Source: Pseudophaeomoniella oleicola
Lineage: Eukaryota; Ascomycota; Eurotiomycetes; Phaeomoniellales; Phaeomoniellaceae
Reading direction: 5' to 3'
Assembly: GCA_003868215.1 (NCBI GenBank)
Contig: QWDQ01000031.1
Span: 62,001-126,000, forward strand
DNA: 64,000 bases
Positions within the stretch are counted from its first letter, which is position 1, and each line of letters opens with the position of its first letter. Shown here piece after piece: positions 24,801 through 36,500 of this stretch. The notes beneath the pieces were generated by a model, which was not told where the DNA came from, made no database searches, and was given only the letters and a program-made list of their open reading frames with translations. The position numbers and the translations under genes were made by a program.

Positions 24801-27062
24801 CATGAAAAGGGTATGTCAAGCCGATGGATGACAAAGGTGGCCCCGAAGAGCAACCGCCTGCATGGCGAGGATGGGACTTTCAACGTGGGTCAGGGGGGAG
24901 AAGGACAGTGTTCATGTAGATACTACCGTAGTACGTAGTACTACATAGGTAGGTACTAATTACATATTACCATAGTACATGGGATTGGGTAGAAGGTGAC
25001 AAGAATGTTAGCCTAGTCGCCGGAAGCGCAAGCTACCGTACTGCCGCTTTCGTAGAGTTTAAAGGGCTGCCAAGTTATTGATATCTCCGCCTCCGGTAAC
25101 GCTGGGATGGCACAAAGGATGAAGGGGAAACTTTGTTCCGCTGAAGTGAGATTGTCCGCAATACTCGAGATTCCTGATATGATGATGATCCAGCTGAACT
25201 GGCAAGGTCGAAAATTTGTGAAGCCGCCAAGTGTCGATCAATGAGCCTATGAAACTTTCTCGGATTACAGACCGTTACGAACCATCCAACATCCGTAATT
25301 AACATATACTACTACGTAGTACTATACTCCGTAGTATGTACTACGTAGTAACTGCCTTTAACTTTCTTAACGACGGGACCTACCTGAGAGGATGTTAAAG
25401 TTACTATGCCACTCATATCGATGATCAAAAAGGAGGGGTGGTGCGGGTCCAAAAGCTCTGACAGGCTCGCAGGGTCGTCCAACAACATCTCAGCGTTGGA
25501 TTCTGAGTGTCATATTGCTCGTGTTACATAGCATCTACAGACGCACACACTTCCTCAGGGTTGCACTTGTGCCTGGCCACAGATTCAAGCTATTCTCAAC
25601 TCCTCGGAGCCTTTCTCATACCTACTTCGTAATAGATAGAGGAGATTATATTGAAGTTGAATATGAATGAGCACCGAGGAGAGAAAGTTCGTGATGAAGA
25701 ATCCCGACGCATAGGGTAGGATCCAAACAAAGGTCGTTCCGAATGGCTTCATAGATCAGGTAACCGGTACCTTACCTAGCCGCCAATACCTGAATGTACA
25801 GTGATACGGTACTCAGTATCCATTGCCTCGAGGAAGGGCCAAGCCTTCGAAGTCGATCCCAATAGTACATAGTACGCAGTACGTAGTGCGTACCTTACCG
25901 TACTCTAATGGAATTTGACCCTTACCATACAGCTGCATACCACATAGTACCACAATTGTATCCTCGATTGCCACATGGAGCAGGTCCCGGTACGGTAATG
26001 CCATTCTCCTGAAAGAAACGCAAAAAAATGACTGTCTGAGGTCCCTGGTGCCAATCAATCAATCCAAACCAAATCACCGTCCCCATGCTCTTTTTGTTTT
26101 TGGATCCAACCTCCACCCGATTGGGATCGTCCTCTCATACCCATAATGTTAACTACCTTACCACAAGGGATCCTACTAACTTGCCCTGCTTTCCGCACTT
26201 TTTCCATCTTGGAACTTGACACCACTAATCCGATCCAACCTTCCTGATCGTCTTCTTTTTCCCAAGGTCTCGAGATCAAGAAAGCGAGTAGAATGCCATA
26301 GAAGACTCCTATCTACTTGTTCGCTTTCCCCGTTCTCTTTGATACCTTACCATTCAGTACATCGGCGCATAAGAAACAAAGTCGCCTTTTTTTATTACCA
26401 ATTTTCGCTCCGTATCTTTGGACCTTCCTGTCACCCAGTGCATCTTCGGCTAACTAAGGTACCCGTCAAAGAGATTTCTTGTCGTCGCTATCTATCACAA
26501 AGGATTGGCCCTGGAGTTGACAAGCTCCCCACGCGTTGCCACAACCCTGCCCCTCCTGGACTGCCGTCTGGTATCTTTTCTTCGACGGCCAACATACATA
26601 TCGCCTCCATCTATCCTGCATCATCCAACTTGGAGCTTGGTAAAGCCATCATCGGGATATTACTGCAAAAGATTGCGCCATCGAGTGAGACTGAAGCGAG
26701 GAAACTATTGGTCGACTAAATTTCGCCGACTTGACTTTACATCGCCAGTTGTATATACGACTGAACGCGAGCAGACAAACGCCCAATCTAAAGTAACAAC
26801 AGGGCTACTGCCGCCGGATCTGAGTTGCTCTGTTTGAGCACCTCGGTCGGCATCCGGGGCCCAAGCTTAGTTGTCGGCTCCCCAGAGACTTGTTCGCGGC
26901 CTCTTGCCGCGTCGAGAACACCCGCGACGGACCAGCAACCAATGTTTCAGTGGCTTACCGTCAGTCACCGCGGTCCTGTAGCTGACCACATTATTCGCTA
27001 AGAGATCTGCGCCTATAGACTTCTAACCTTGGAGCGCCATATGCTCCGAGGATACTACATGA
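21846..27062. other. 5.2 kb gene-free region rich in TACGTA palindromes
   Basis: No supported gene between the divergent small coiled-coil gene and the HMG-box gene. The region carries many copies of short palindromic strings built on TACGTA, for example near 23146, 23282-23310, 24280-24300, 24583-24625, 24930, 25310-25350 and 25870-25890, and related CCTAGGTAGG strings near 22550 and 23545. No terminal repeats, transposase-like frame or tRNA was seen. Part of the right end must be promoter and leader of the HMG-box gene. Confidence 0.6.
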
Positions 27063-27103
27063 ATGAGAGACCTCGCTGGTATCCTCGCTCTGTTGGGTCT
27101 TGA
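27041..27103 (+). promoter_or_regulatory. Upstream ORF overlapping the HMG-box gene start
   Basis: An ATG at 27041 opens a 20-codon frame (with a second ATG in the same frame at 27059) that ends at TGA 27101-27103, 38 bases inside the main coding sequence but in another frame. If the transcript starts upstream of 27041, ribosomes must skip two ATGs to reach the main start at 27063. Confidence 0.5.
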
Positions 27104-28810
27104 TCAGTACCACGACGTCTTGGTCAGTGAGGGGTTCGACAGCTGGGAGACTGTGCAAGATATAACCGAAAATGACCTGTGAGTGAACCTAGCACAATAT
27201 GTCAATGACTCGTTGTTACTGATAAACATATCAGAGAAGCTCTCAACTTCAAGCTCGGCCACCGGAGAGTAAGTTTTGGCCATTGCTGGCATCGGCTCTG
27301 CGTCGCCCAAGACACATGCTGACTTCTCCAAAAGAAATTGCAGAGGTACATCGCTTCTCAACGTGGCATCAACTTAGATCAGCCACTAGCCTCCACCTAT
27401 CCGGATGTAGCTGGGGAGAAGGGTGGCGAAGGGTTTGCCATAACCACTGGTGAAGGTGTCGCTGACCGAGGTTCTGCGCCAGTTGAGACGAAGCGCAAGT
27501 ACCGGCGGCATCCCAAACCAGATGAAAATGCTCCCGAGCGACCACCGTCGGCGTATGTCCTGTTCTCGAACGCAATCCGGGAAGAGATCAAAGGACAGGA
27601 CCTGTCGTTCACTGATATCGCCAAGCTAGTTGGTCAAAGGTGGCAGTCGTTAAGTGCAGCGGAACGAGAGCCATACGAGTCTCGCGCAGCAAGTCTCAAG
27701 GAGGCATATAATCAACAGTTCAACGAATACAAGAAGAGTGAGCAGTACCGAGAATATGTGCAGTATCTCACCGAATTCAAAGCCAAGCATGGCGGAGGTG
27801 GTGCTGAAGGAAAGCGACCCAGGTTGGAGGATGAAACTAGTGGAGGTAGCTCTGGCAGTCCTATTGTTCCAACTTTGTCAACCCTCTCTTCAACCCTCTC
27901 TTCGACGAAGTCTCCAGAGCTCTCCGAAACCCCACAACAATCAAGAGTGTCCGAACAGACAGGATCGACTCCAACCGCGGCCCGACTACATGCACGCTCT
28001 GGCCCGGGGTCGCCATCGAACAGTGCTTCTGCGCAGCTGCCCCAGTCCAATATTAGTGAAGGCAGATCGTCCAGTACCCCGAACATTGAATTGTCTCCAT
28101 CACATGGAGGTATAGTCCGTGACACGGGCCGTATCCCTTCGCTTTCGGGGCAGATTCCTCCTCACGACATTGTGAGCAGCTATTTCGAGATGTCTACGAG
28201 ACCTCAGATATCTGATTCCGCATCTTCGCATCCACTTCCCACGCAACATCTGGCAGTGAATAGTAGTGGATCGAATCTGCCTCCGTCGAAGCCCATGCTT
28301 TTACATTCGGACACGACTGCATCCAGCGTATCATCTGTCCCGTCGACTCTATCTTACGGAAGTGGTTCTACTGCTCCTTCTCAGACGCCAATGACACCCC
28401 GGGACGAACCTTGGACTCCGCGTCCAGATCCTTACAATGCGCAGCATAGTCCATGGGATATACCAAGACCAGTCCATCCTCCCTTCAAATCACCGCAAGG
28501 GTCATCCATACCCTCCTTTCAATCATGGAAGCTGGGAGACCGTGGCTTTGCGCATCCTGCGGACCAAGGTCTGCGCCTGCCACCCCCCAACACTCCTAGT
28601 TCTACATCGGTTTCTCACGACTATCATCCTCTCTCCCTGAGACCTCAGGCACGACCGCCACCCCCTTTTCAAGAACAGAGATTACCGGCGTTACCTAGAG
28701 GCGAACAAGTTCAAGGAAGCGCGCAGACAGAAAGACAAGATGAAGGCCATGATAGCCCGCTGGACCTTCTTGCACGAGCTGTGGATGCCCACAACCGTGA
28801 CAGGCGTTGA
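27063..28810 (+). CDS. SAM-domain plus HMG-box nuclear protein
   Basis: Three exons: 27063-27178, 27235-27268 and 27335-28810, giving 541 residues. Residues 1-65 form a SAM-like helical domain: LAGILALLGLDQYHDVLVSE, then GFDSWETVQDITENDL, then LGHRRKLQRYIASQRG once both short introns are removed. A linker with basic TKRKYRRHPKP leads to an HMG box at about 117-190 (ERPPSAYVLFSNAIREEI, then FTDIAKLVGQRWQSL). The rest is Ser/Pro-rich and disordered and ends in LDLLARAVDAHNRDRR. HMG boxes bend DNA; SAM domains mediate self-association. I infer a chromatin or transcription protein. The box lacks the mating-type-specific context, so I do not call it a MAT gene. The start at 27063 is set by the SAM helix; an overlapping out-of-frame upstream ATG is noted separately. 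Confidence 0.85.
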
Positions 28811-31800
28811 AACTCCGCCGATATACAGCAAATCACCTCAAGTCACATTAGCAGGTCATCGGGAGCATGATGCGTCTTTTGCGCCGTGCCTTAGATTTAT
28901 CCCATCGCATGCAGACATTACGAGTTGCGAAGCAACGTCTAGATTCATATGTCATGACGCCCAAGCGGCACCAAAGCAATCGATCAAGGCATCACGTGCT
29001 CGCTCCACGAGTGGCAGCTATCTTCTCTTCTTTCTTCGTACAACGTAACCATTCTCTTCAAACACTTTGTCTCGACAGGATCGAGCTAGGTTTCAACTGG
29101 ACCTTTGCCCAGCAGGGTCCGGGCGGTTGGGCCATTATTATGACTAGACGAGGGCAATGAAAGCATGTCACGGATCGGAATAATCACATCAATGGACCGA
29201 TCATCAAATTCTAGGAGGGTAGAGAACTCGGGTTCGTGGGCCACAGATTAAACCCCGGTAGCATTGAACCATAGAATCGACACAACTGGCTCGAAGCCAT
29301 TGCGTCTAAATCTAAATCACCCTGGCTTGGTGTCAAAACGTGTTTCATCAAGCATTGCGGCTGTCGCCCTTTGGGAGAAGAGTGGCCACCGACCTAGCTA
29401 GCCCCCAGATTCGAAAGCTTATGCATGCCTGGTTTCCAAGGTGCAAATGACACGAATAGGTGGTGCAGTTCCCTTTCGGTCTATTATCACTACTAGCGAT
29501 GCCGCGAACTAGCCAGCACGCACAGTTAGGTGCCTCAAGAGTGGCATACCAAGGTATATGACAAAGCAAAAGGGACGGCGAAGAAGTGCGGCCCTGGTTT
29601 GCGACTGCTTGCTCTTGTTTCGGGGAGACGCCACACCTGTTGGCGTATTGCAGTCGGCTTTACACTTCCACTCCGGAATGTCCAATTTCAGACACAGCTC
29701 TGCAAGAGTTCCTCTCTTGGCCGTAGCCAGGGGGTGGTCAGCATGAGGAGTCTAGACTAAGGCCTAGGAGGGATTCAAGCATAGACATGCCAGGGCCGGT
29801 TAAATGGCATATGTCGAGCTGCACCTTGGCCATTATCATTTCTGCAAGGCACACGTCTAAACCTACCTGCCTCTTTGGGCTTCTTTTTTTCTTTTTGTCC
29901 GTTGTCCTGAATACTACGATACACCGTCCGCAACACCGACGTTGTGCCAAGCCGCGCATCTCTAGCGATCGTCATATCGATGGAGTCAAATGAAGCCCTG
30001 GTGGGATTCTCCATTGCACATCATCATTTCCACGGCGAGGACAGTAAAGACATCGGCAACAAAAAAAGAGAAGCAGACAGTGGTAAGGAGGGTGGCGCTA
30101 CGTTACCCAAGTAGGTAGCCGTAAGTTCATTGCAATACCAATACTACGGTACATATGTATGGAGTAGGTATGTACCTATGATCAATTTCAATACAAATGT
30201 CTGCTTCTTTGAGGAAGACATCGCAAGGATCTCTCCGGCAGCGCGATGGCGATCCATCTGAATGCCGAGAAAATAAGAGTGATGCCTCTTAACCTACTGC
30301 AGTAACACTCCGAACGAGCCAAGCGTTCCTTGTTTGTTACTTCGCCTCGTTTGGGCTTGGCATTCCCAACTCAAGAATCGAAAATGCAGAGCGGTATAAT
30401 AGTGGTAAATTATCAATATTGCAGCATTGTCGGTCTCTTGACGTCGGACAAAGAGTCTCTCTCTTTTTTTTACACTACTACCACGATTCGATACCGGAGA
30501 ATTATGAAGATAAAAGAGGATACCGAGATTTCGAAGGTACAGTACAGGGGGACGTCAGGTAAGGTTTTAATAGATAATTAGCTATTCAGTAGGTGAAGGG
30601 TGGTCGGGCAATTATGCTCATAATCACAATCACGGCATCTTCCGTCTTCCAATCTTTGTCATCATCTTTCGTTTTCTGAAATTATCTGCAACAAGATCTG
30701 CAAAAGACAAGACACCCCGGTACTATGGTTATGGTACTACTAGTACCTGGGGTGGGGGGAAATCAAAAACTCCAATCCCAACGTCTCGCATTATTTGTAT
30801 TCTCTCCTGCTCTCTTACCTATCCTTGGTCGATAAGTAATCAGGACGACATGATGTTTCCAGTCAGGAATTTCTCTATCACATCACGTGTCCCCTCTAAA
30901 CACCCATTGTTCAAATCTTTGGATTTCGGTCGTCATAAGCATGCGCGGCTCACAGGCTTGGCTTGGTTACGTTACCCTGCGGAAAATCCCTAATCACAGG
31001 TACAAAGGTAATTACCGTAGTAGGTAAGTTAGGTACGTACCTTAGGTACGTACTCATTCAATGAAGGTTCTTGTTGTTTGCGGAATACGCGTATAACCAC
31101 GGCCTACAATGGCCTCGTAGCCGAAAGTCAGATAATTCATAGATTTGACCTTCCGTTGGAGGAGGGGAGATGTCGGCATGAGGGAAAAGGACAAGAGTGT
31201 CCACGGTAAAGTGACTTCTAGGATTAAGAGCATCTCTAGGTATCTTGACTCTCAGGTCATCTGCTGTCACGTGCATCAGCATATCGACCTACCATAGTAC
31301 TTACTACCTCCTTAGGTATGAACTATATATCACCTTCGTCTTTTTTATAGGTGATCATTATACTCCATGCTCGTCCAAATGTTAGAAACAATCATCGCCC
31401 TACGATCCTCGAGGCTTTTCCACCACTTCTGAGTGCTATGAACTGTGTGCAGGCTGTATTCTGAAACAAATTGCATGGGAGAATCACGATTTCTGACTCC
31501 CGTGTCTCCTCACAGTAGAATGGTCATCTTGAACATATCTCACGAATTGATTGTCCTACGATATGCCCAAGGTCTCCCCGGCTTGACCTTTAGCAGCGTC
31601 ATTGCTACTGTTCCTGTCCTATGGACTATGGTCAACGTCAACATGGGATCTGGGAGTCTGCTGGGGTTGGTTCTGTTTACAGCCGATTTAAAGCCTGAGA
31701 TTTTCGACTCGTGGGGGTTCGGACTCCTCGAGCGCAGTAAGTACGACAGGATCACCACATCAGGTAGACGCCTGTTAGCGGTAACCGCGGCAATTGGAAA

Positions 31801-32426
31801 GCTCATCAAATCCTGGTATCCAATCACCTGATGACCTGATGCTATTGCCGCCTCGGATCCTATGATCGGTTTGGCCAATCCTGTGGCGAGACGCTGCGAA
31901 CTCGTTGGTGCTATCATTATGTACGGTTTTTTACCGAGCATGAGATGGGACATGAATTATAATGAGTTCGATTATCACATGCAGAGTCGCATTTCGCAAT
32001 ATGTGATATTTGACGTTAACCATATCATAGTGGATGTGGCATCTAAACGAGCATTGACCCTACCGCCTTGTATGTTTCCCTCCAATCGTCGGTACAGATC
32101 CCCTCTAGATTATTTAAAGATATCTAGATTCTCATGCCCTTTTCATCCCGGTGCATGGTGCAGTGATTGGGTGATGCCTCGATCAAGTTGTATTCATTAA
32201 TATGTGTATACCGTACGCGCAGTAGTAGTCTCCGCCTGGAGATGCGGCAATCGGCACCTAAACAACCGAGTCCGTAACTGGGACCAATGATGTAACCTGC
32301 TGCACGCAACACCTCCAAAGCTCCCAGACGGAACTTATTTGATGTTTCCTTCCACGACTCACTTTCCACCACCAACAACATACTGACTTCTTCCAACAAT
32401 ATCAGTACGTTGTTGGAATACCCGAG
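28811..32426. other. 3.6 kb gene-poor region before DGAT2
   Basis: Between two genes on the plus strand. Both strands are open at 31445-31953 for about 130 codons, but neither frame reads like a known protein. TACGTA and CCTTAGGTACG strings occur near 30140 and 31010-31050. The first few hundred bases are probably 3' untranslated region of the HMG-box gene and the last few hundred the promoter of DGAT2. Confidence 0.55.
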
Positions 32427-33878
32427 ATGACTTCTCGCAATGCACCTCTCAATGCTGAGCCAGCTGCTCCGAAGGAGCGCGAACAGCAGCATTTACCACC
32501 CAAATCATACGCTTCTGCGGCGACAGATGCACACCCAAATGGAACTAATGGTGTACCGAACGGCAAAATATGGGGTAAACAAGTGCTCGATGGCACCGAT
32601 GGTCAAAAGATAGTGTATGAGAAACACGTCAACGGTAGCGGAGAACAGATCACAAGTGTGAAACCACAGGAGGGGTTCGAAGAGTCTTTGAGGCACAATA
32701 AAGCAGCTGCACCTAAAGAGGAGAATGGGAAAAAGAAGCAAGATGGTGATCTTGCAACCGGTAGGCAGGCAGGGAAGGGATGGGAACAATCCGCGTAAGG
32801 CAGACCTCAGACACGGTTTGGCGCATGTCGCTGACTTCTTTCTTGCAGCATCAGATGGGCCCCCATGAACGTGCCTCTACAACGGCGCTTACAAACATTC
32901 GCCGTCCTGTGGCATAGTACTGCAATTGGTACATGCCTGACGATTTTCTTCTTTCTCTGCTCCATTCCATTGCTATGGCCAATTCTGATCCCGTATCTTA
33001 TTTACGCGCTGGTGTTCGACAACACGCCTACAAGCGGTTCACTAAAATGCCGATCGAACTTTCTACGCCGGTCCAAAGTGTGGTCGCTGTTTGCATCATA
33101 TTTCCCTGCGCGCTTGCACCGAACAGTAGAACTGCCACCGACAAGGAAGTATATCTTTGGTTATCATCCGCATGGAATCATCAGCCATGGCGCTTTCGCG
33201 GCGTTCAGTACTGAGGCCCTTGGATTCGCCGAGCTCTTTCCAGGGATCACCAACACCTTGTTAACCTTGGATAGCAACTTCCGTATTCCACTCTATAGGG
33301 ATTATGCGCTCGCAATGGGTTTGGCTTCTGTCTCACGCGAATCCATCCAGAACATTCTCTCCAAAGGCGGCATCAACGGTCAAGGCATGGGTCGCGCCGT
33401 AACAATTGTCATAGGAGGAGCCAGAGAGTCTTTAGATGCCAAACCTCATACGATGCGTCTCGTTCTGAAATCACGAAAAGGGTTTGTGAAAGAGGCTATC
33501 CGCATGGGGGCTGATCTCGTCCCGATTTTCGCATTCGGTGAGAATGACCTATACGAGCAGGTCGACAGTGAGAATCACCCAGCAATTCACAAGATACAGC
33601 TGGCTTTGAAAAAGGTTGTGGGCTTCACCATTCCCCTGTTCCATGCTCGTGGGGTCTTCAACTACGATGTAGGTCTGATGCCTTATCGGAGAGCCATCAA
33701 CATCGTGGTTGGAAGACCTATCAAAGTGATTCAACAAGGAGGGCCGACCGGGCAAGTAGATCCGGCGTACTTAGACGATATTCATGAGGCTTACGTCAAG
33801 GAATTGCTCAGGATATGGGACGCGCACAAGGATACCTTCGCACAAGACCGGGATGGGGAGCTTGAATTTGTGGAATAG
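32427..33878 (+). CDS. DGA1: Diacylglycerol O-acyltransferase type 2
   Basis: Two exons, 32427-32794 and 32849-33878, giving 465 residues. The first about 122 residues are hydrophilic and likely disordered. After the 54-nt intron comes IRWAPMNVPLQRRLQT and a hydrophobic hairpin of two membrane segments at about 139-178. The active-site motif HPHG is at about 229-232 (FGYHPHGIISHGAF), followed by GGARESLDAKP and PIFAFGENDLYEQ, all hallmarks of DGAT2. The enzyme makes triacylglycerol from diacylglycerol and acyl-CoA at the ER and lipid droplets. The long hydrophilic N-terminal extension is larger than in yeast Dga1 but common in filamentous fungi. Confidence 0.95.
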
Positions 33879-34330
33879 ACGTGCTTCCCAAAAGAAGAGT
33901 ACGTCTAGACTCTGTATTCACCTCCACAAGGGCTGGTACCCGTCACGTAGAGGTCGATTTAACTAGAAAAGCATGTACTGGCTATCCAGTCCTACACATC
34001 ATTTTTCTGTTCATCGAATGTCCGACTACATATACCCGCAACTGTCTCCAGTGGCCTTGTCAAGGACACCTTAGTAATTTTGCTTCACTCTTCCTCATCT
34101 TTTCATTTTCTTTCTTTATTACTTTTTTCATTCTCTTTCCGTTACTCTTCTCCTCCGCCTTCGATCACTGCCATCCCATCAGCCAGCTACTCCCTCTCTG
34201 AATCCTCTGCTCGATCCCTCTCCGCCTGCTACCCCTCTCGAATGACCCCTGCATCGTTGCACTAAACCCTCATCCATTTACCCTCAACGACAAGGCACAT
34301 ACTCCGAGGAGATAGCACAAACGGGATAAA
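33879..34330. other. Intergenic, DGA1 to coiled-coil gene
   Basis: 452 bp on the same strand, with a strongly pyrimidine-rich stretch at 34080-34260 that is typical of a fungal core promoter and leader. No gene is supported. Confidence 0.6.
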
Positions 34331-35076
34331 ATGCCAGCCAAGCGAGCCGCTGCAGTCAACTACGTATCATCTAGTGCATCTGATGATCCGGATTCCGGGA
34401 CGCTGTCGGCTGCTGCCGCTCTGTCTGCGGACATGAATCAGTCTGTATGTTTTGAGCATCTCTTGATTCCCCTTTCGAATCTGCGCGACTGTCCAGGCCT
34501 GCTCACTGTCCCATGGGTCACCAAGTACGAGTGTTGATATCCCATCTGCTTTACTCGCAGTGGGCATTCTTCTTCCCACATACTCCAAGACGCATCTACT
34601 CATCGCTAACATGTTCTGCTTTCCGCCGTTCCTCCCTCACAGGCACGTTCTCGACTCCACAACAAACGTCTCAAGCTCACCCACAAACACGAGCAACACA
34701 TAACCCAAACCCAAAATGAAATCACCGCCTTCCTAACCCACCTATCCGAAGAACAGTACGTACGACTATACCCATTTTCAACTCTCCCAAGGCTTCCTTT
34801 CCCCCTCTCCCCCTTCCCCTAATCTTCTCACACCAATCCAGCCACCGAACCTCCACCCACAAACTCCACACCCTCCGCTCCTTGGTCGCAAAACGCTCCC
34901 AACTCGAATCCGACATCGAAGAGAAACTCGAGACGCTGAACCGCAGCCTGACAGATGCCGCGGAGATCCTCGGCGTCGTCCTCGGTGCGAGGATTGGGGA
35001 CGTTGACAAGTTCCTTGATGGTGCTACGGCTGACGGCAGCGCCGGCGGTGGTGGCGGCGCTGGTGGTCATCATTAG
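34331..35076 (+). CDS. 153-residue coiled-coil protein, function unknown
   Basis: Three exons: 34331-34444, 34643-34755 and 34842-35076. The product starts MPAKRAAAVNYVSSSASDD, then has two helical segments with heptad character: NKRLKLTHKHEQHITQTQ with FLTHLSEEQ (about 43-75) and LRSLVAKRSQLESDIEEK with LETLNRSLTDAAEIL (about 87-120). It ends in a Gly/Ala/His-rich tail. Introns are 198 and 86 nt; the first is unusually long for this window and could hide an alternative exon, although phases fit without one. I do not recognise a family; the size and helices would suit a subunit of a larger complex, but this is inference only. Confidence 0.6.
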
Positions 35077-35579
35077 GGTACGAAAGGAAAGGGGGGGGGA
35101 ATGGATGGTGGGGTCGCTGTGGACACTGGTACTGTATAGGGATATAGATATGTAGGCACCTAAGCTGTACAACCAGTACACAACGCACGCAAATGGAACC
35201 GGAGAGAGCTATAAAGAGAGTATGAACCGCTGCATCATAGGGGTTGGTAGCAGGTGGATGTCGAGCACTGATAAGAACTAAACAGGGAAAAGGGAAAGCG
35301 AAATGTTTTGCTTACATCTATCTCAGCATGAGGCTAGAAAAACCCAGGAAGATGTGCGTCCAGTAAACGTTGTTTCCATTTGAGCTTCAATCAATATATA
35401 TTTCGCTTGTGTCATGTCATACACATTTCATTTTTTCATCAAGACTCATCATCATGCTACCATCTGGTAGTAGTAGTAGAAGAAAACGCTCTCTTGTTAA
35501 TGCCCAGAGGGTCATCAATCCAATCCAACCAATCAGTCGATCCATCAATCAATCAATGAAGCTTCTTTCTAATGCTAAG
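35077..35579. other. Intergenic, convergent
   Basis: 503 bp of 3' flanks between the coiled-coil gene and the zinc-ribbon gene. It includes a TCAATCAATCAA run near 35543. No gene is supported. Confidence 0.6.
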
Positions 35580-36500
35580 CTACAACATTTCCTCATCCTC
35601 CTGTTGCTGTCCATGGCTGTAGAAGCTTCTCATCTGAGAAAACGCTCCGTATTGGTGTTCCATCGACTGCTGGTAATCAGCTTGATCGTGTTTCCACCAT
35701 TCCTTGCTCTGATCTTGGTCATGCTGCAGGTAAACTGGGTCACGTGCTCGGTTGTAGTCGATGATTCGGTTATCTTCCGAACGAACGTTGTTTGTTGGGT
35801 CATTGTCGGATGCTGCAGCGTAGCCGTTTATCATGTATGGTTCCGCATGGTAGTTGCGAGACTCGGTTGGGCTATCAGGCGGCAGGACCGTTTGGTGGTA
35901 TTCACGACTCGGTTCTTGGTTGTTAGATAAGGTAAATGGGGAAGTCATTTTGAGAAATCGCTGACGTGCTAATTCCTCCTCTTGTTCCAGTGACGTCTGT
36001 GGCCAATTCCCTACGTTTCTGTCGGACAGTTTGGGAGGCGCAATTTGCCACAATTCTATCAAGCGAGACTGTTGTTCAGGGAGGGCATTTGTAAACAGAC
36101 GGATCTGGGACGGTGACAATACCGAAGTATCAATGCCATGAGATGCGAGCTGGTGAACTGAATCGTCTTGCTGTGCGTTCGTTGTAGGCACCACGTGTGC
36201 TGAATGGTGATAGTGTTGAGTTATGTACGTGATTGGTGGGTTGACTTGCTGTGTGGCTGGCTGGTTGAGGTTGAGTTGCTGGTCTATCAACATCGAAAGC
36301 TCGTCTTGCATTTTCGAGTCGCTCTCAGAGGCGGAGAGACCGCACTGTAAAGTACAAACATAAGAAGCAACCAATGGACAGTATGAAAAAGGTCAACGCA
36401 CCTGGCGACAAAACGGATCCTCTGCATAGACTGACAATGCACTCGATATTTCCGATTCATAGCCGCAATGTTGACATCGGTGTATGATTGGAGAAGCCAT
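35580..36500 (-). CDS. Zinc-ribbon-like, Gln/His/Ser-rich protein, function unknown
   Basis: Two exons, 36500-36402 and 36344-35580, giving 287 residues. The joined N-terminus has a four-cysteine pair pattern, Cys9-x2-Cys12 and Cys31-x2-Cys34 (CQHC ... CRQC), the last cysteine being the first codon of exon 2. This looks like a small zinc ribbon. The remainder is rich in Gln, His, Ser, Asn and Tyr (QNDPTNN-, QADYQQS-type sequence) and carries no domain I know, apart from a possible helix near ALPEQQSRLIELWQ. The intron is 57 nt with donor GTGCGT and acceptor TTTACAG. A nuclear or RNA-related role would be a guess. The start was chosen because it creates the cysteine ribbon, which the single long exon alone would lack. 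Confidence 0.7.

Noticed and set aside
22000-26200. Degenerate transposon in the long gap
   Set aside because: No transposase or reverse-transcriptase-like peptide, terminal repeats or target duplication could be seen; only short palindromic strings.
26216-26719. 167-codon plus-strand frame before the HMG-box gene
   Set aside because: It starts at a non-ATG codon, is rich in Ser/Arg/Pro without pattern, and has no link in frame to the SAM-domain exon.
27063-28810. Mating-type (MAT1-2) HMG gene
   Set aside because: The HMG box sits behind a SAM domain in a 541-residue protein and the usual MAT flanking genes (APN2, SLA2) are absent.
31445-31953. Overlapping open frames of about 130 codons on both strands
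   Set aside because: Neither reads like a known family, neither has splice or start context, and long antisense frames arise by chance in such DNA.
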